Below are positions 60,419-64,000 of a stretch of 64,000 nt of DNA, piece after piece (the first letter of the stretch is position 1; every line of letters begins with the position of its first letter). The stretch spans positions 40,427,880 to 40,491,879 of the forward strand of contig CP141132.1 of assembly GCA_035236585.1 (NCBI GenBank), read 5' to 3'. Made by a program: the position numbers and the translations under genes. This stretch comes from Warburgia ugandensis. Taxonomy: Eukaryota > Streptophyta > Magnoliopsida > Canellales > Canellaceae. The notes under the pieces were generated by a model. The model saw nothing but the letters and a program-made list of their open reading frames with translations. It was not told the DNA's origin and did not search any database.

Positions 60419-61549
60419 TGTACATAAAGTACGAAGTAAAGAGTAGAGACATGAATATGTTTAGGGATAATGGGATTATGAAGTATTGGAATTACATTGT
60501 CAATTATTATGCTTCTTGAATCCCCTACCAAGCATTGCTTGCTGAGATATTGTAAATGTTGCAATATCTCAGATACAAGGAAGGAGAGTTAGAAGCTCAA
60601 GACGATAGAAGACTTCAAGAGAATAATCTTCAAGGTATACCCTTGAAGACATGTATTTTTCTTTGTTGAGAGTTTTATTGTATGGTGAGCTTGAGTTTTG
60701 GATTATGTAATTTGGACAAGTATTGTAATAGATTTGGCTGTACTGTGAACCACTAGATGGATTCTAAAATTTAATAAAAGTATATTCCTTCAATGGAATT
60801 TTATCTTGTACAAAATTCTACTTATGTTATATATGAAGTGATGACTTGGGTTTTACAAAACAAGTTCAAAAGAAAAAAATTTCCGCTCCTTTGTTTTGCG
60901 AAAAAAAATTTAAACTATTAAGGGCCCTGCCTTTCAAAATACATTACAAAACGTGTAACAAAAACCCGGGTCGTCATAGTACATATATTACAAAGTAAAG
61001 AGCAAGATACATGAGTATGTTTATGGATAATAGGATTATGAAGTATTAGAATTATATTGTCAAGTATTTTGCTTCTTGAATCCCCTACCAAGTATAGCTT
61101 GCTAAGATATTGTAAATGTTTCAATGTTTACAATATCTCAGATACAGGGAAGGAGACTTAGGAGCTCAAGACTGTAGAAGACTTGAAGAGAATAATCATC
61201 ATGGTATACCCCCTAAAGACATGTATTTTGTATTGTAATGAGAGTTTCATTGTATAGTGAGCTTTGAGTTTTGGATTATGTAATTTGGACAAGTATTGTA
61301 ATGGATTTGGTTGTACTGTGAACTACTGGATAGATTCTAGAATTTAATAAAAATATATTCCTTCAATGGAATTTTATCTTGTATAGAAAATCTACTTATG
61401 TTATGTATGAAGTGATGGCTTGGATTTTTCAAAACAAGTTCTAAAGAAAAGAATTTCTGTTTCTTTGTTTTATGAAAAATTTCTACTACTAAGGGCCCTA
61501 TCTTTGAAAATATATTACAAAATGTGTTACAAAAACCCAGGTCATCACA
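60419..61549. repeat. Tandem duplication of the F LTR 3' end (two units of about 565 bp)
   Basis: Units at about 60419-60985 and 60986-61549 both contain GGATTATGAAGTATT, CTTGAATCCCCTACCAAG, GATATTGTAAATGTT, TCCTTCAATGGAATTTTATC and end in AAAACCC(G/A)GGTC(G/A)TCA. Each carries an AATAAA (60773 and 61346) suitable as a poly(A) signal. Confidence 0.85.
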
Positions 61550-62330
61550 ATTTTGACCCCTGCTTGATTCTTTGAATTGATGGAAAATGGGTCCTCATCT
61601 CTCTGGTTTGATCTAGATCATCAAGTATGGAGATGATGAGATAAGATAAGGGAGGGAAAGAAAGGAGATAAGGATGGAGATTATAAAAGTGGGAATTATA
61701 AGAGAAAGAAGAAAAGTTAGGATAAGATTTGATAAGAATAAGGGAAAGGGAAAGGTAGTTGGATAAGGCATGGAGACTTAAGAAGTGCAAACTAGGAAGG
61801 AGGATTTAGGAAAAGGAAATCTAAAGGAAATTGCTTAGTAGTGGGAAACCTAGGAAGACAAAAATGGAAAGTTTAAAGGAGTTAGGTTTCCTCTCTTATT
61901 AGTCCACATGTGCATGCCTATCTACCCATGTTGATAGAGTTCCATTTTTTTGGAACATGTTTTCTTCAAGTGGGAAATTGCATAGAAACTTTCCAAAATG
62001 TGTGGACCCGTGGAGCTTGGCTGAAGTGGCTTAGATGGCTTCTTTTATTCCTTCTGACTTGGTGGCTTCATTGGCTTACATCTTAGCTTCGTGGCTTGCA
62101 TGGCTTAACTTCTCATGGTCTTCATTTGTTGGCTCATGCGACTCAGGTGGCTTTCTTGGCTTGAAATCTCATGCAAAGGTGGTGGAATTCTACTACCTTT
62201 TGCATAGATTTTCTAGGGGCCCCATTCTAATCATCTTGACATTGACCAAATGTTTCCAGAACTCATCTACTTCCTATGACAAAATCTTAACCCTTTCTTG
62301 ATTCTTTGAATTGATGTTAAATAGGTCCCA
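61550..62330 (-). mobile_element. Element E, right part after F
   Basis: It begins with ATTTTGACCCCTGCTTGATTC, completing unit 2 of the 755 bp repeat, followed by a third unit from about 61628 (GGAGATGATGAGATAAG ... TTGACATTGACCAAATGTTT). Homology with E stops near 62310-62330. The terminal part of the LTR seen in C (8100-8455) is missing, so the right end is truncated or diverged. Confidence 0.7.
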
Positions 62331-64000
62331 ACGTAATATGTCATATTCTAAATGCCATTTTATATCATTTTTACAAATATTAATAAAGTGGAATGAAATT
62401 TTTGGGAATTTCTAATATTTTTGGAGTTTAGAAAATTATAAATACCAATTTGAGTGTTGGAACCTCAATTTTTGAACAATACTCAAAAAAACAACTCCAA
62501 CGATACTAAGAATGTTGAAATTGAAGTTTACATGAATAAGTTGTGATTTTTCTCATAAAGTGCATTTTAATAAATTTACCAATGGGCCCCACTTATAAAA
62601 ATCTCTATGGACAAGTGAGAAAGCATTATGGTAGTGCATTATGTTATGTCAAAAGGTACATAACAAAATGATTATGCTTAGTAGAATAATAGTATATAGG
62701 TATAAATATGTATATAATATTAATATGATATGATATATATATATATATATATAAGAAATAGAGATGATTATGACTCAAGGGAGAGGGGCCATTTTGATAT
62801 TGGCACTCGTTCTCACTTAAAATAGTCCATTGTTGACTGTTACCCACAAAGAACCATGAAAGTCAGAAAGGAAGAAGAAGAAAGAGAAGAAGAATAGAGG
62901 AAGAACAAGTCCTTACACATTAGAAAAGCCAGACCACACTAGGGAAAGAGGAGACAGGGGTTTTTGGTCACTGGAGAAATAGAGTTCATTGGTGACAATG
63001 TTGGCTCAGATTGTTAATCCAATCATTCACCTTACACTGCACGAAGTGAGGATCAAAACCCCTTTGGTTTCACCATGATCGAAGGAGGGACAATGTTGGA
63101 TTAGAGAAAATTGTATGCATTGGAACAGTCATGTAGAAAAATCCATGAATTGCCCCTCTAGCGACGATTAGAGACGACAGACATGTCATAGAGTTAAGAT
63201 CTTTACACAATCTTTTGGTTTTCCTTTAAACTAGAGGAATGCTAGTAAATCTAGGATCCACCACTAAAATAGGATCAGGCTGTCAATCTCATCCATGTTT
63301 AATTGGAAAAGATTGACAAGAACTCTAATCATCCTATTTGAGTTTTGATAATCCATCAGGAGCTCAAACGGTGAAGATCAAATTCCTTGAACTGATCCAC
63401 TACCAAATAGACATCCTACCATCAATCTCATCACAATATAATGGATAGAGATCAACGGGAACTTTGATAACAATGCTTGATTTTTTATCCTTCATCTAGA
63501 ATTCTGACATTAATGATCCAAATCATGAATCGCATTGGAACTCAAAATTTTGAGTCGGTGGCCTATAATTCCTACAATCTTTGATGATCCAAGGCTGATG
63601 TGAGCTACGATCAATTGGCCAAAATCCCAATTAGCCATCGGGTCCCCAAATTTTCACATTGACCAAAATTGGCAATCCTGATCAATGGGTAAATTACAAG
63701 GAATTCTAAATCAAGCATTAGAAATTGATCAATTAGATTTGAATTGAATTGAATTGATTGAGAAATTTTCTCTGGAACAAAAAATAGATCAAACAATCTT
63801 GACCATTTGATCAGTTAGTATTGGAATTCTAATAGGACAATGTTTGATCGATGATCAGACATTGCCATTGCTTTCTTTAACCCTTGAATTGTTTGAAATT
63901 AAAGAAAATTTCAGATTAGAATGTTAATCTAGTAGATGTAAACAACTAATATGAAGTTAATGGTTAAATCGCAACCATATATAGAAAATTAACTACCTGG
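62331..64000. other. Unassigned noncoding sequence to the window end
   Basis: No coding family is recognised on either strand. It contains an (AT)n run at 62733-62752 and a purine-rich stretch at 62855-62905. Composition is like an LTR or other repeat (CCAATGGGCCCCACTTAT near 62578), but no partner is visible in the window. Confidence 0.5.

Larger units (their letters stand above)
38988..61549 (+). mobile_element. Element F: head-to-tail long LTR copies without interior, containing the hAT element
   Basis: The outer ends are TGTAATAACCCC (38988) and ...CCCAGGTCATCACA (61549). The flanks TTTTT (38983-38987) and ATTTT (61550-61554) fit a 5 bp target duplication with one change. The paralogous uninterrupted E unit (around 38205-38225, CTCTAAAATCATTTTGACCC) shows the empty site. 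A second TGTAATAACCCC start at 43242 divides F into copy 1 (4.25 kb) and copy 2 (about 4.36 kb without the hAT, plus 1.13 kb of terminal sequence copy 1 lacks). No PBS, gag, pol or PPT lies between the copies. The LTR type (TGTAATAACCCC) suggests a gypsy family, but the lineage is not proven. Confidence 0.8.

Noticed and set aside
62331-64000. A possible host gene at the right edge
   Set aside because: Open frames are short (at most 67 residues) with no recognisable motif, and composition resembles the surrounding repeats.

Overview
The window is plant (angiosperm) nuclear heterochromatin made almost entirely of transposable elements nested in one another. I see no host gene, rRNA, tRNA gene or CRISPR array. 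The plant assignment rests on Ty3/gypsy elements with plant-type primer-binding sites (the 3' end of tRNA-Asp, or of initiator tRNA-Met), a plant Ac-type hAT transposase, and a plant CACTA-type Transposase_24/Ulp1 gene. I do not try to name the species. Every coding region is broken by stops or frameshifts, so nothing here is expected to make a full-length protein.

Left block, 1-32829. The outermost layer is element D, a Ty3/gypsy element of Athila/Tat type, transcribed leftward. Its gag remnant, leader, PBS and 5' LTR lie at 29190-32829 and the rest is off-window to the left. Inside D's gag sits element B, a Tekay/Del-like gag element with 4.6 kb LTRs: right LTR 24573-29189, a 1.3 kb interior, and a left LTR seen as 8456-12221 plus 23016-23245. 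B's left LTR was hit twice. Element C (LTR 5573-8455, interior 1-5572, running off the left edge) interrupts it on the left, and the complete element A (12222-23015, two 2.3 kb LTRs, gag-protease only) interrupts it further right. C in turn carries a 5'-truncated RTE-type LINE at 2751-5270.

Middle, 32830-36345. Noncoding repeat-like sequence that I could not assign.

Right block, 36346-64000. An LTR-like sequence E (36346-38987 and 61550-about 62330) with a tandemly repeated unit of about 755 bp is split by F (38988-61549). F consists of two head-to-tail LTR copies with no interior. F's second copy is split by a 12.8 kb hAT element (43918-56723) with an 8 bp target-site duplication. The hAT holds an Ac-like transposase pseudogene and, on the other strand, a 12-exon Transposase_24 + Ulp1-protease pseudogene, plus four arrays (about 30 units) of a short palindrome built on TATAGGACGGTT/AACCGTCCTATA. 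The last 1.7 kb is unassigned.

The most interesting signals are: (1) a module of about 200 bp present in the leaders of elements A, C and D and also inside the unrelated F LTR, in the same transcriptional sense each time; (2) the two-gene hAT with hairpin arrays bracketing each gene; (3) a decay pattern in which reading frames are killed mainly by point changes at Gln and Trp codons with very few indels; (4) an in-frame GA microsatellite inside a gag gene.
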